From the NCBI RefSeq assembly GCF_048544455.1, contig NC_133538.1, positions 4,990,658 to 5,054,657 of the forward strand: DNA of 64,000 nucleotides. The letters run 5' to 3'. The position numbers and the translations under genes are program-made. Under the pieces are notes generated by a model. It was given only the letters and a program-made list of their open reading frames with translations. It did no database searches and was not told the origin of the DNA. Position 1 is the stretch's first letter, and each line of letters starts with the position of its first letter. The DNA comes from Silene latifolia. Lineage: Eukaryota > Streptophyta > Magnoliopsida > Caryophyllales > Caryophyllaceae. This document shows, in pieces, positions 1-10,243 of the stretch.

Positions 1-224
1 TTAAGAGTATTTTCCTATAGGTATGACCTAAGGGGATTAACTGATCACCACCGTTGCACGACAATAATGTCAAACTCTAGTCAGCCAATCATTACTGATA
101 TGTGTGGACCAGTTGACTGTAAAAAATTACATCCCACATGTATTCTTAAAATGAGATTAAAACATGTGATCATCATGATCAACAGTTGTGATCGCATTAT
201 TGTCGGAGGACACATATTCCAACA
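1..224 (-). mobile_element. Copia 3' LTR, cut by window start
   Basis: Read on the minus strand, a typical LTR start (TGTTGGAATATGTGTCC) begins at 224 and continues off the left edge of the window. It is preceded on that strand by a purine-rich tract (AAGTGGGAGAT, 225-235), the usual polypurine tract next to a 3' LTR. The far end of the LTR is not in the window, so no target duplication can be read. A related stretch recurs near 23950-24010. Confidence 0.7.
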
Positions 225-3200
225 ATCTCCCACTTGTCCTCGACAAGTGTGCGTCACCAATTCTCTTGTCCTATTACTATCTCCCACTCAATGCAAGGTG
301 TCTTTCAGGTCGTACTTGCAAGTGATCATCTCGAGAGTGGTTTCCTCGATCTGGAGAATAACTGATTGACCGGAATTTTTTACCATAGAAACCTTTCGAG
401 CGTGGCCACGCATTTCCAGTTCATTACTCCTCGAGTGGCCCTGAGATATTGTTTTAACCCTGACAAGGGGGTGGACAATTCCTATCGCACTTATTCCCTT
501 CGACTAGCCACAGCCATCATAACCCAAAATATGCCCATTTGACCCCATTTACGAAGGTCGTAGTAACATAAATCAAAGTTAATCTGAAACTGTGCCATCT
601 TAGGTGAATAGTCTTTAGTCAAAAAAATCGACTCATTAGAATACTATAGTAGCTCTCGCCACGACCAGGCTATATAAATTTGCCAGAACTCTATAAGCGG
701 TCACTGCCCGACAAAGTGTTCCTAACAGTCTGCCTATGTGATCGACTAGTCATCTCACATGACTCTATGGCACTTGAACTTGCCATCAATCGCATCACAC
801 TCTAGTCACTTCGAGATGTCGCCTCATACAAGTGACTATGGGCGAATACCATGTTAATTCGGGTTCACTTTAACGGGGTTCAATGTTGTCTCTACAACCC
901 GTTTGGATGTAACAAAGTATAAAAGGAGTTTTTAGCTTAAAAACTCGAACGACAAATGTGATTGTCACATATAAATAGTCAATACCTGATTAATATTTCA
1001 TATTCTATAATCTAATTTGATCTTTTATGTAGTTATTAATCTCAATCCAATTGAAATGACATGACTCATCATGTTAAGCCTATGAAAAGGCTTTGGTTAG
1101 TAGGTTTTATCAACTTCTTGTACCTAACTCAACCTTACTACATACTCATTTTCCTTTGTAATGTATACATTTGCATTACAAAACTTTTTGAGTACGTGTC
1201 GAGATCCAATCAAGACATAGGCCTTCTAACCTTAGAATAGCTCACACTGTTTTCACAGTGTGCGAGACTCATCCTTCTTGCACATCTCATGATTATAAGT
1301 GTACTCAATTTCCGTTGTAAATATTTCTCATTGTTCTTTATTGCCTAGAACGATTCTAGAAAATCTATTTCTTAGATAACATAGCCACAATTGTATCTTA
1401 ACCATCCTAATGTATTTTGATTATGGTTTTGTCGGAAACCATGCGCAATCTCAATTGTCAATTGTCATTTGTGTAACACCCTTACACAAAATTGCATCAA
1501 AATCACTTTGCATTACATCCTTAATGCTTCTGCAAGTACTTAAGGGTAATCTTTATGGCTTACTTGGTAACTATTACTTAAATTCGATTTGAAACAATTC
1601 ATCATACTCAAAGTATATGAAGTGTTATACATCATATCCTATTTAATTGATTCGACAGCGGAAGCAAATGGAATTAATCAAATATGTTCAACTTGATTGA
1701 ACTAGTCATGAATCTTATCAGCATAAGACTTCTTATTTGACATTTATATCATGTAGATTTATCTCCATAAATCCGGATATTGAAGATGTACTATATATCT
1801 TCAAAGTCTTAAATCATTCGCAATGATCAATATGTCATCCACATATAAGACTAATTAAAATTTCCGTAAATCCCACTAAACTCCATGTATAAACACAACT
1901 TCTCGACTTATCGCGAAAAGTTTTATACCATGATCAAATCATTGATTCCAACTCATTGATGTCATACTCAAGACCCTCTCTTAAGTTGCACATTATCTCA
2001 GAATTGCAAGAATCTACAAAACTCAAGACATGTATTGAATACATTACTTCTAATTGAAGAAGTGGGTTTTAGATTCACTTGCTATATGTATATCATCATA
2101 ATGAAACACAATCCCTAAGAAGATCCAAATAGACTTAAGCATTTCAACTAGTGCAAAACCCTTTGCTACCAATCAAGTCTTTTATTTCGGATTTTCATGG
2201 CTCTAAGCCTTGTATTGAGTTGTGACTTAAACATTTCATGTAAGTCATATGTTCATTACTTTCTAGAAGTAACATGAGTCAATTAATTGCTTTGTAAGTT
2301 GTAAGCTTTTTACTTTCTAAAAGTAACACTAATTCATCATCTTCAACAAATGATGACTTTAACCTCCTAGGTTTTGAAGAAACAACGTCTTACACAAAAC
2401 GTCTCATGTAGCCAAGAAAGACCAGTTTCTTGCGACATAACATTCTTTGTGGCTCTTGAATAATTTCTCCCATTCTGTCTTCTAGAAATAAACTTGTATT
2501 TTAGAAAGACAGTTTCACGAGCCACAAACCCGTTGTACTCGTGATTATTGTAAGGAAAAATAAGCATTTGTTTCTTGTGAAAACTTACAAGTATGGTACC
2601 CTACCATTTCATATCTCTTATGATTCGTTTTAGATTTAGTGGAAAAATAATTTAGACAAAATGATAAAATCCCCAAAAGGATCAAGTAACTCAAAGTAAC
2701 TTGATTGAAGTCCAAACCATATCGAATAGCGTTTGATTTCTTATCCAACCACACATTATCCCATAATGTATGTTAAGAGAGATTAACTTGTGATACTATA
2801 TCACATTTCATTTGGCTTATATCAAAGTCTTCACTTTGATAATCCCATCACGACTAAATCGTGATTCTTTGAACTCTTTGAACTTCTTCAAAAATCTCTC
2901 TTTTACCTTATTAAGTGAACACATTAGCGTCAATTTAAATTGTTAGTAAAAGAAAATGATCAACCTACTTTGGATCAATGATTTACAACCTCGATCTCCT
3001 TTTCAACCAAAAGGCACGAGACATCTTGCTTTGAATACAAGATACGCATATACCATAAGATCTAATGGTTTCAAGAGTACTCGATAACTCTTTACATTCA
3101 TCATTCCAGAATCTAAGGTTTAATCTTAGGTTACCAATTTGAGTCTTGCATCATCTTCATGATATATCATTATAGTTTGGTTTAGAATATAATCACCTTG

Positions 3201-3266
3201 ATAATGGGTTAGCCATACATAAAATCATGGTGTATAGGGTCACAAAAGTGAAACCTCTTTTGTATC
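225..3266 (-). pseudogene. Decayed copia pol 3' part and 3' untranslated region
   Basis: No long open frame survives, but minus-strand pieces match the order of a copia polyprotein. The reverse transcriptase core LVLYVDDILII lies at about 1820-1854. A piece reading LVAKGF-like then EMLKSI-like lies near 2090-2200. The integrase/RT linker (ETVFLKYKFISRRQNGR, within 2367-2567) lies upstream of it, and a possible integrase remnant lies near 3200-3260. Stops and frameshifts are frequent throughout. The stretch 225-1000 has no coding signal and resembles the long 3' untranslated part of such elements. The 5' half of the element is absent; the gypsy element begins directly at 3267. The family call is secure for the RT motif and weaker elsewhere. 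Confidence 0.6.
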
Positions 3267-3793
3267 TGATGGGGCATATTCTGCACCCGCTGACCGAGTC
3301 AACATATTGAGCAAGGTTAAAGCTAAAAGACAGCAAGTCAACATATTAACAACCTAACCGACAAAGCCGAGAGGCATATCCGCGTACTCACATCCAGTCC
3401 CCTCAGTGACGAGTCAACCAGGCCTGCCGGCCTGTCATGGGTTCCTCGGCCGAGGGTAGGATAGTCTTTCCACCTGCTAGCCACTTGGCCACTACGTGAC
3501 AAAAGGTGAAAGTCTATAAATACTCCACTTCTCTCATTGAGAAAAGGATCCGAAAAACAACTGAAAATATGGTATAAACTCCCTTATCTCTCTACAATAT
3601 ACTTTGCCAAGTTAACACACAACTTATCCCTTTAAGTTTACTGACTTGAGCGTCGGAGTGAGTACGCTCGGTACCAAGCCGAGCCCTCAGTTTGTTCATC
3701 TTTACAGGAGAGAGCGAAAGGAAGAGACAAGCAACGACGTCATTCTACAAGCTTAAGTGGTCATAATCCTGCTCCGGAATTACACCCGGAATA
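3267..3793 (+). repeat. 5' LTR of the Tat element
   Basis: The repeat starts TGATGGGG and ends CGGAATA, where the 3' copy has CGGAACA, so the expected terminal CA is mutated. It lacks 43 bp present in the 3' LTR (13421-13463). The missing segment sits between short GCC direct repeats, which suggests a deletion by slippage in this copy. Confidence 0.9.
3515..3522 (+). promoter_or_regulatory. TATA box of the 5' LTR
   Basis: TATAAATA lies about 280 bp before the LTR end and is kept in the 3' LTR at 13610-13617. It is the likely U3 promoter for the genomic transcript. An ACGTGAC element sits 18 bp upstream; the 3' LTR has ACGTTAC there. Confidence 0.6.
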
Positions 3794-3795
3794 AT

Positions 3796-3813
3796 TGGCG
3801 CCGTCTGTGGGGA
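3796..3813 (+). other. Primer-binding site
   Basis: TGGCGCCGTCTGTGGGGA follows the 5' LTR by two bases. The start TGGCGCCG fits complementarity to the 3' end of a tRNA, as in many plant gypsy elements. The tRNA identity was not determined. Confidence 0.65.
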
Positions 3814-3838
3814 AAGATACTAAAAGCTAGTCACCTAC

Positions 3839-3841
<3 letters not shown>

Positions 3842-3885
<44 letters not shown>
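3842..3885 (+). repeat. 44-base A homopolymer in the gag leader
   Basis: An uninterrupted run of 44 A lies between the primer-binding site and the gag start codon. It is not at an element end, so it is not a poly(A) tail. The exact length may be affected by sequencing or assembly. Confidence 0.85.
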
Positions 3886-3887
<2 letters not shown>

Positions 3888-3905
3888 ATTCAGCAAGCTA
3901 AGAAG

Positions 3906-5640
3906 ATGTCAAAGCAACAAGAAACTATGAGTGAAGGAACTGCATTCTTCCAGGATGACACGTTCCCTAATTCTGAGATCGGGCGGTCCCCCACCGCCGA
4001 GTCACCAACCGGCGTATGGGATGCCGAAAGAGCCGAGAACACCGTTGCCCTCGGCCAAGTCACCGTCATGGGACATGTGGTCGATGCAGCCAAACTAAAG
4101 CTATTCCTGGACCTGATGGGTAGTACGCCGATTACCCATGTCACGACGACGGTGACGGCAGCGCATCCACAGGTGACCAGGGCCCATAAAGTGACCCCGA
4201 ACAACTTGTCCTGGGCGTCTGGAGCGGGAATGCTAGAACGCCGCAAAGCCCGTGGTGCCATGTGGCGGAACCCGAGTCCTTCCCCACTCGCGAGAGACAG
4301 CGTCGCGCCGCGCAACAACGAGGCCAGCCCCGAAGGAATTAAAGAAGTCCGACTCACCAAAGTCGGACAACAAGAAGCCCTTCCCGCCGTAGGGGGAAGC
4401 CGGACTAAGGTTGCGAGGAGCGATCGCCGCGTGTCATTCGACACGTGGTCGAAAGCCCTCGGTGCCTATGTCCTCGAAGTCCCTGTGCCGACTAAGCTGA
4501 AGCTGCCGCCCTTATCATACAAAGGGGATAGCAACCCAGCCGACCATGCCGAGGCTTTTGAGTCGTATATGTCGGTATGGGAGCAGCCTGATGAGGTGTG
4601 GTGCCGAGTCTTCCCAACGACCCTGCATGGGATGGCTCAAAGTTGGTACAAGGGGCTACCTAATGGCTCGGTATCTTTGTTATGCCGACCGAGAGACAAT
4701 TTCATAGCCCAAGATGCTTTAACAAGAGAAGGGTCGTGGAAACATCGGATCTCCTAACTATCCGAAGCGGGGGAGGACGAGTCCCTCCGGCTACGTGAAG
4801 AGATTCGACGCTAAGGTTCAGCGGATCCGTGAGTGAACACCGAACCGGCGGCCTTCGCACCGATGAAAGGCCCCGAAAGGCGAGTTCAAAAACGAGCGAT
4901 CAAGTGTGAAGACCTCAACCTAGACTCACTTGATTGATAGCCGACCGAGCCGTAAAGGTGGAGGACTATCACAAAACCTGGGTAGGCCACAGTGAAGCTG
5001 GGCACCCGGAGAGGAAGAGCCGCCGGACAACATAGATGAAAGTCGCCGTGACGGAATAGGTCACGACACGAGAGATTCAATAGGAAATGACACTCGGCGG
5101 GCGGCGGGGAGTTCGGGACCGTACAACCGAAGCGGTCGTAGTCTCACCCCCCCGGTCGCCTCTCCGTAGAGGTCTTCACCCTAAGCAAGAATGATGGACG
5201 AGAAGTGGGCAAGGCCCCCAAGGCGAGGGGGAACAAGTGACGCTTGAAGCCGGTTTTGCGAGTACCACGGCCACACCGGCCACAAACCGACAACTGAGCA
5301 TCCGAGGAACGCCATCGAAGAGCTGATCCGAAAGGGGAGCCTCGGCAAGTATGTAGCTGGAGGCCCGGGAGCAAGCGCCGATGGGGCGAATAGAAAATCG
5401 CATTCCAACGGATGGGAGTGATCCAGGTTGTCATCGGGAAACGAAGCGGTGGGTCGGCTAATGGGCACAAACGACACCTAAATGAGTTATACCAAGCCAT
5501 CAACTTTGTGCCCAAAACAGCGATCCCCGCTTCCACAATCCCCGATATAACCATTGGAAAGAAGGACTACGAGGGAGTCGTCGCCCCGCACAGCGACCGC
5601 TTGTAGTCCACCTGGATATAGCCAACCACTTGGTCAAAAG
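3906..5640 (+). pseudogene. Gag of the Tat element, frameshifted
   Basis: The open frame starts MSKQQETMSEG at 3906, just after the leader, and runs 283 codons to 4757. Its C-terminal part (SYKGDSNPADHAEAFESYM, then MAQSWYKGLP, about residues 207-250) is the retrotransposon gag capsid domain, which packages the element RNA. After 4757 the protein is scattered over other frames by frameshifts, and the expected zinc knuckle is not legible. Minus-strand frames across 5144-5554 are shadows. The assignment rests on the capsid motif and the position between leader and protease. Confidence 0.75.
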
Positions 5641-6772
5641 GTGCCTGATTGACACAGGCGCCTACACGAACATCATGTTCAGGGAGTGCTTTCTTAATCT
5701 TGGTCTGAAGATTGGAGACCCGAGCCCTGCGCTAACCCGCTATACTGACTTTTAGGGGGCCGGCCTGGTACTCCCGGGGTCAATCGATGCACGGTGATGT
5801 TCGGTCAAGCGGATGCGGCTAAAAATGTTTTATCCGAGTTCGTGGTTATCGGCGGTTAAATCGCCTACAATGTTCTCATAGGCCGAGTCACTTTGAGCGA
5901 GGCCGATGCGATGATGTCCATCCGGCCCGACATTGATGTACGTCTCGGACCGGGGAAGCCAAAAGCTCGTCTCAAAGGACGAGAGAGACGAAATAGTCAA
6001 TGTCCAAGTGTCTGCCAGGGGGTGCAACATGCAATCCCTCAAAGTGGCGAAGAAGTCGGAGAAAGGGAAGAGCCCATCCTTGCAGCAGGAGGGTGATCCG
6101 ATGAACACTAACGTCGGCATGGTCGAAGGAGCCGAGACCGAGGAAGTGGAAATTGACCCAGGACGCACCGTAACGGTCGGTGTCGGCCTGGAGCCAAAAT
6201 TCAGAGCCGATCTCCTAGACCTACTGAGGAAGAACAAAGATGTCTTCGCATACTCAGCCGCCGAGATGCCAGGCGTGAGCCAGGAGGTGATCGTTCACAA
6301 GCTGAACGTACTCTCCACCGCTCGGCCTGTCAAGCAGAAGATGAGGAACTCCTCAGCCGAGAAGGATGAGGCCATCAAAGCTGAAGTAGACAAACTATTA
6401 GCGGCGGGCTTTATCATGCCTTGTACTTACCCTGAGTGGCTAGCAAATGTTGTAATGGTGAGGAAGTCGTCAGAGGCGTGGAGGATGTGTGTTGATTTTA
6501 CCAATCTTAATAAAGCGTGCCCTAAAGATTGCTATCTCTTGCCTCGAATAGATAGTTTAATTGACGCCATGGCAGGCTACACTATGCTAAGCCTGCTAGA
6601 CGCCTTCTCAGGGTATCATCAGGTATTCATGGCCGAGGAAGATATGCCTAAATGCGCATTCATCACCATACACGGCACATACATGTATAAAATTATGCCG
6701 TTCGGTTTGAAGAACGCTGGCGCAACTTACACTAGGTTGGTGGACAAAGTGTTTCAAGATAAAAAAGGGTGA
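5610..6772 (+). pseudogene. Protease and reverse transcriptase (N part) of Tat pol
   Basis: The aspartic protease active site is readable as CLIDTGAYTNIMF at about 5643-5681, outside any long frame. The open frame 5933-6772 carries the RT palm and fingers: PCTYPEWLANVVMVRK, WRMCVDFTNLNKACPKD, LSLLDAFSGYHQ (first catalytic Asp) and MPFGLKNAGATYTRLVDKVF. It ends at a TGA after DKKG, where a codon for Trp would be expected, and the same frame resumes with the YVDD box downstream. These enzymes process the polyprotein and copy RNA into cDNA. Confidence 0.85.
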
Positions 6773-7590
6773 AACATCGAGGCTTACGTCGACGATGCTA
6801 TTGTGAAAAGCAAGTCTGACAGCGAGCACTTAGCCGATTTAAGCGAAACATTTTGTTCACTAAGGAAATATGAAATGAAGCTTAACCCAAAGAAATGCAA
6901 CTTCGGTGTCCGGGCCGGCAAGTTCCTCGGCGTGCTTGTCAGCGCCAGGGGAATTGATACCAATCCAGAGAAAGTCAAAGCAATACTAGAACTACCGGAG
7001 CCGAGAAATCGAAAAGAGGTTATGATGCTGACCGGAAGGATGGCGGCTCTCGTCCGCTTCATCTCTCAGTCGGCCGACAAGAGCACTCCGTTCTTTAAAG
7101 TGCTGAAAGGGAATAAAAACTTTAGCTGGGGGAGGAACAGAGCACGGCTTTCAAGCAACTGAAAGCCCACCTTCGACACTACCGACCTTGTCCAGCCGAC
7201 GCTGGGAGACGCTATATCTATACTTAGCGATTACCTCGGCCACGGTCGGTCTTAGTAATGTCGTCGTGGAAGAAAATAAGCAAACACCCAATTTACTTTA
7301 TCACCATACACTCCTGGCCGAAAAGAAATTACCCACTAATCGAAAAGGCAGCCCTCGCCGTCGTCGTTGCCGCAAGGAAGCTAAAACCCTACTTCGACGC
7401 ACATCCCGTGACGGTCTTAACCGACCAGCCATTGGAGAAAGCATTGGAAAAATTCCAAAAATCCGGCAGACTTATCAAATGGGCGGTGGAGCTCTCCGGC
7501 TTTGGCATTCGCATTCAAGCATGCGAGGCCTTCGATAAAGGGGCAAGCGCTGCGGACTTCTGGCCGAGTGCACATATCAAGAAGAATCAC
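6773..7590 (+). pseudogene. RT catalytic box, connection and first RNase H of Tat pol
   Basis: IEAYVDDAIVKSK follows the 6772 stop in the same frame and gives the second and third catalytic aspartates of RT. FLGVLVSARGID and the connection region follow, to a stop at 7162. After a frameshift the gypsy RNase H is readable in 7258-7560 (YPLIEKAALAVVVAARKLK, FDAHPVTVLTDQPLEK, GRLIKWAVELSGFGI). This domain degrades the RNA strand of the hybrid. Breaks at 6772, 7162 and around 7250 prevent translation as one protein. Confidence 0.8.
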
Positions 7591-7599
7591 ATCCCGTGC

Positions 7600-7990
7600 G
7601 TGTGGGAAGTGTATACTGACGCGGGTCCTCCACGGCGAACGGCTCGAGAGCCAGCATCCTTATCATCGACCCTAACGAGACGAGTTTTAGTATGCCTTGA
7701 AGTTTACCTTCTCGGCCTCAAATAACGAATCCGAATATGAGGCGGTGATAACTGGAGTCGAGTTAGCTAGAGCTGCCGGGGCGGAGCACATTGTGTTGAA
7801 AACAGACTCACTCTTAGTGACTAATCAAATCCGAGGAGAGTATGAGACTCGAGACGATGGGATGGTAAGGTATCTGGAAAGGGTAAAAGCTGACACCTCG
7901 AAATTGAAATCTTTCCAAATACAATGCATCCCCAGGTCTGAGAAAAACCGAGCCGACGCTCTCTCAAAACTTGTCGGTTCAAGCATCAAG
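7600..7990 (+). pseudogene. Second, archaeal-type RNase H of Tat pol
   Basis: VYTDAG at about 7607-7624 gives the first RNase H aspartate. After a frameshift the frame 7697-8032 continues SASNNESEYEAVITGVELA (catalytic Glu), VLKTDSLLVTNQI (catalytic Asp) and CIPRSEKNRADALSKL (last Asp). A second RNase H of this RVT_3 type between the first RNase H and the integrase is diagnostic of the plant Tat clade. All expected acidic residues can be found, but a frameshift near 7690 separates the first from the rest. Confidence 0.8.
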
Positions 7991-8049
7991 AATGTCAGTC
8001 GAACCGTCTTTGGTGGATATCGAAAATGCTAAAAGCATCACCGAGACCG

Positions 8050-9308
8050 TCGGTATGGTGGGCGACATCGAAGCCGAGACGACGTGGATGACTCCGATAA
8101 TGAAATACAAGCCGACAAAAGAGTTGCCGGAGGACCGCATCTGTCTCGAAAGATAAGAAGGATCGCCGCAAGGTACTTAGTGTTTGAAGGAGAATTGTAC
8201 AGAAGGTCCGTAATAAGACCACTCTTGAAATGTGTCGGCCCAGCCGACGCGGAGCTTATACTGACAGAGATTCACGAAAGCATCTGCGGACACCACATGG
8301 GGGCGAGAACGCTAGCCCACAAAGCTCTCCGAGCAGGCTACTTCTGGCCTACCATGCTGAAAGATTCCGGGGCAAAAACCAAGAAGTGCAAGAATTTTCG
8401 GATGCATGCTCCGTGTACATGCACCTTCCCGAGGACTCGCAACCAGTGCCAGTCCCCTACCATTTGCACAGTGGGGGATGGATTTATTAGGACCATTTTA
8501 GACGGCCTCCGGAGGAAGGAAGTACCTGATCGTCGCCGTTGACTACTTCACCAAATGGGTCGAGGCTGTCACGGTACCTGCCAAGACCATGGCGGCCGTA
8601 AGAAAGGTGATTTGGGAGAACGTCATAACTCGTTTTAGGTTACCCCAAGTCATTGTATTTGACCACGGCCGAGAGTTTTGGAGCGACATGGTGATGAATT
8701 GGTTGGAAGAGCTCGGTATCAAATTTGCATACTCCTCCGTCCGCCACCCTCGAGCAACGGGCGGCGGAGGCGCTAATAAAACAATACTGAACGGGTTGGA
8801 GAAGAAGGTTGAAGATCTAAAGGGAAGATGGGTGATGAACTACCCGGCGTCTGTGGTCCCTTCGAACCACGGAGAAAGAAGCAACAGTTCAGATCCATTC
8901 CACCTAGTCTATGGGTCCGAGGTCGTCCCCGATTGAAGCGGCGGTGCCGACATTCGAACGCAAACCTTTAACCCGATCGAAAATGAAGAAGGCCCGAGAG
9001 CCTCCCTAGACCTGGTCGAAGAAAGTCGAGATACAGCACGGCTCAACTTGGCAGTATATCAAAACCGAATGAGAAGAGCATACAACCGTAGGGTCCACAA
9101 AAGGGACTTAAGAGTAGGAGATCTAGTCCTAAGAAAGTCGACCGCAACAAACAAAGGAAACATCCATGGTAAAATGACGGCCAACTGGGAAGGACCCTAC
9201 GGGGTGGTTGAAGAAATAAGGCCGGGGACATACCGGCTGACAGACATGGAGGGTGTGCCTCTAATGAGCCACTGGAACACAGACAACCTTAGGAAGTATT
9301 TCGTATAG
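8050..9308 (+). pseudogene. Integrase and C-terminal domain of Tat pol
   Basis: The zinc-binding N-terminal region reads ILTEIHESICGHHMGARTLA and then CKNF. The catalytic core gives IVAVDYFTKWVEA (first Asp) and VIVFDHGREFWSD (second Asp). The third catalytic residue is missing: where relatives have a Glu after HP-x-x-NGQ, this copy reads HPRATGGGGANKTIL and is one residue short. The C-terminal domain is intact (RRAYNRRVHKRDLRVGDLVL, NWEGPYGVVEEI, SHWNTDNLRKYFV) and ends at 9308. Stops or frameshifts occur near 8156, 8542 and 8936. This integrase would be inactive even if translated. Confidence 0.85.
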
Positions 9309-10120
9309 CGGCGGAGGTGTCCGAGACCGTTGGGGGCACCCCAACACGTGATTATATCTTATGAAGAGTGATCCAAGTTTTCTATCGAAATGCTTGTCCC
9401 CTCCGTAGTCGTACCAAAGTAGACGCCACGGCCAAAGCCAGGCAGTCACTAGTAGACGCCACGGCCAAAGCCGGGCAGTCACTCCAAATGCAGTTGATAC
9501 TCGCGAAAGCGACCAACAAGCTTAAGAACGTATAAGTACAGTTGAGAAACGCAAATCTCACTGCCCCGTCCAATCCGGGTGTGGCAGAGGAAGCGATCAA
9601 TATGTCTATAGATACGAATGCAGTCGAGCCGTAACCTCGATTTCCTCGGCCAAAGCCGGGAGTGACGGGGAAACGACCGATATGCTAACATGTTTACAAC
9701 AGCAGTTGGGAAGCGCAAATCTGACCGCCTCGGCCAAAGCCGGCAGTGGAGGAGGAAGCGACCGACATGCCAACATGTTGCTGAGCAAATTGGGGAACGT
9801 AAACCCTGCTGCCTCGGCCTGTTCAGGTGCAGCAGAGGGCACGACCAATATGCTAAAAATGTTTAAGTACAGTTGAGATGCGCAATCTAACTGCCTCGGC
9901 CAAGCCGAAGGTAAAAACGAAAAAGCGCTCAATATGTTTAAAAACGTAAGAAGACAACTGAATGGAGGATGAGATCAAAGCCTCGGCCAAGCCGAAGGCA
10001 AATAAACAAACTTTATTAAAAATGTTTACAAGTGAGACAAAATCAAGTCGACGGCCGTCCCCATAGGGATAGCCTAAACACAACCTACCAAAGTTTAACA
10101 AAAAAGAAGGAACAACAAAA
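9309..10120 (+). repeat. Degenerate CCTCGGCCAAAGCCG repeats in the Tat spacer
   Basis: The motif GCC(T/A)CGGCCAAAGCCG recurs irregularly about 80-130 bp apart (for example near 9425, 9460, 9645, 9735, 9810, 9893, 9980). Between copies are phrases such as GGAAGCGACC and ATATGCTAA plus ACATGTT. Several open frames here on both strands come from this repetition and are not genes. The stretch separates pol from the 3' end of the antisense gene. Its role is unknown. Confidence 0.65.
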
Positions 10121-10243
10121 GATTACAACATTAAGACTTGAAGCGCCAAAAGGATGGCAGGGAGGAAAGGCTCAATAGTTGGCCCCCGAACAGCTGAAGT
10201 TGTCCGAAGGGCCGGGTGAATCTGGTGACGACCGCCCGTCTCC

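Noticed and set aside
3842..3885. Poly(A) tail of a processed insertion
   Set aside because: The A run lies inside the Tat leader between primer site and gag, with no target duplication around it.
3890..4444. 184-codon minus-strand frame
   Set aside because: It is the antisense shadow of the Tat gag gene, whose capsid motifs are on +.
9309..10120. CRISPR-like spaced repeats
   Set aside because: Spacing and repeat length are irregular, the sequence lies inside a plant retrotransposon, and no cas genes exist.
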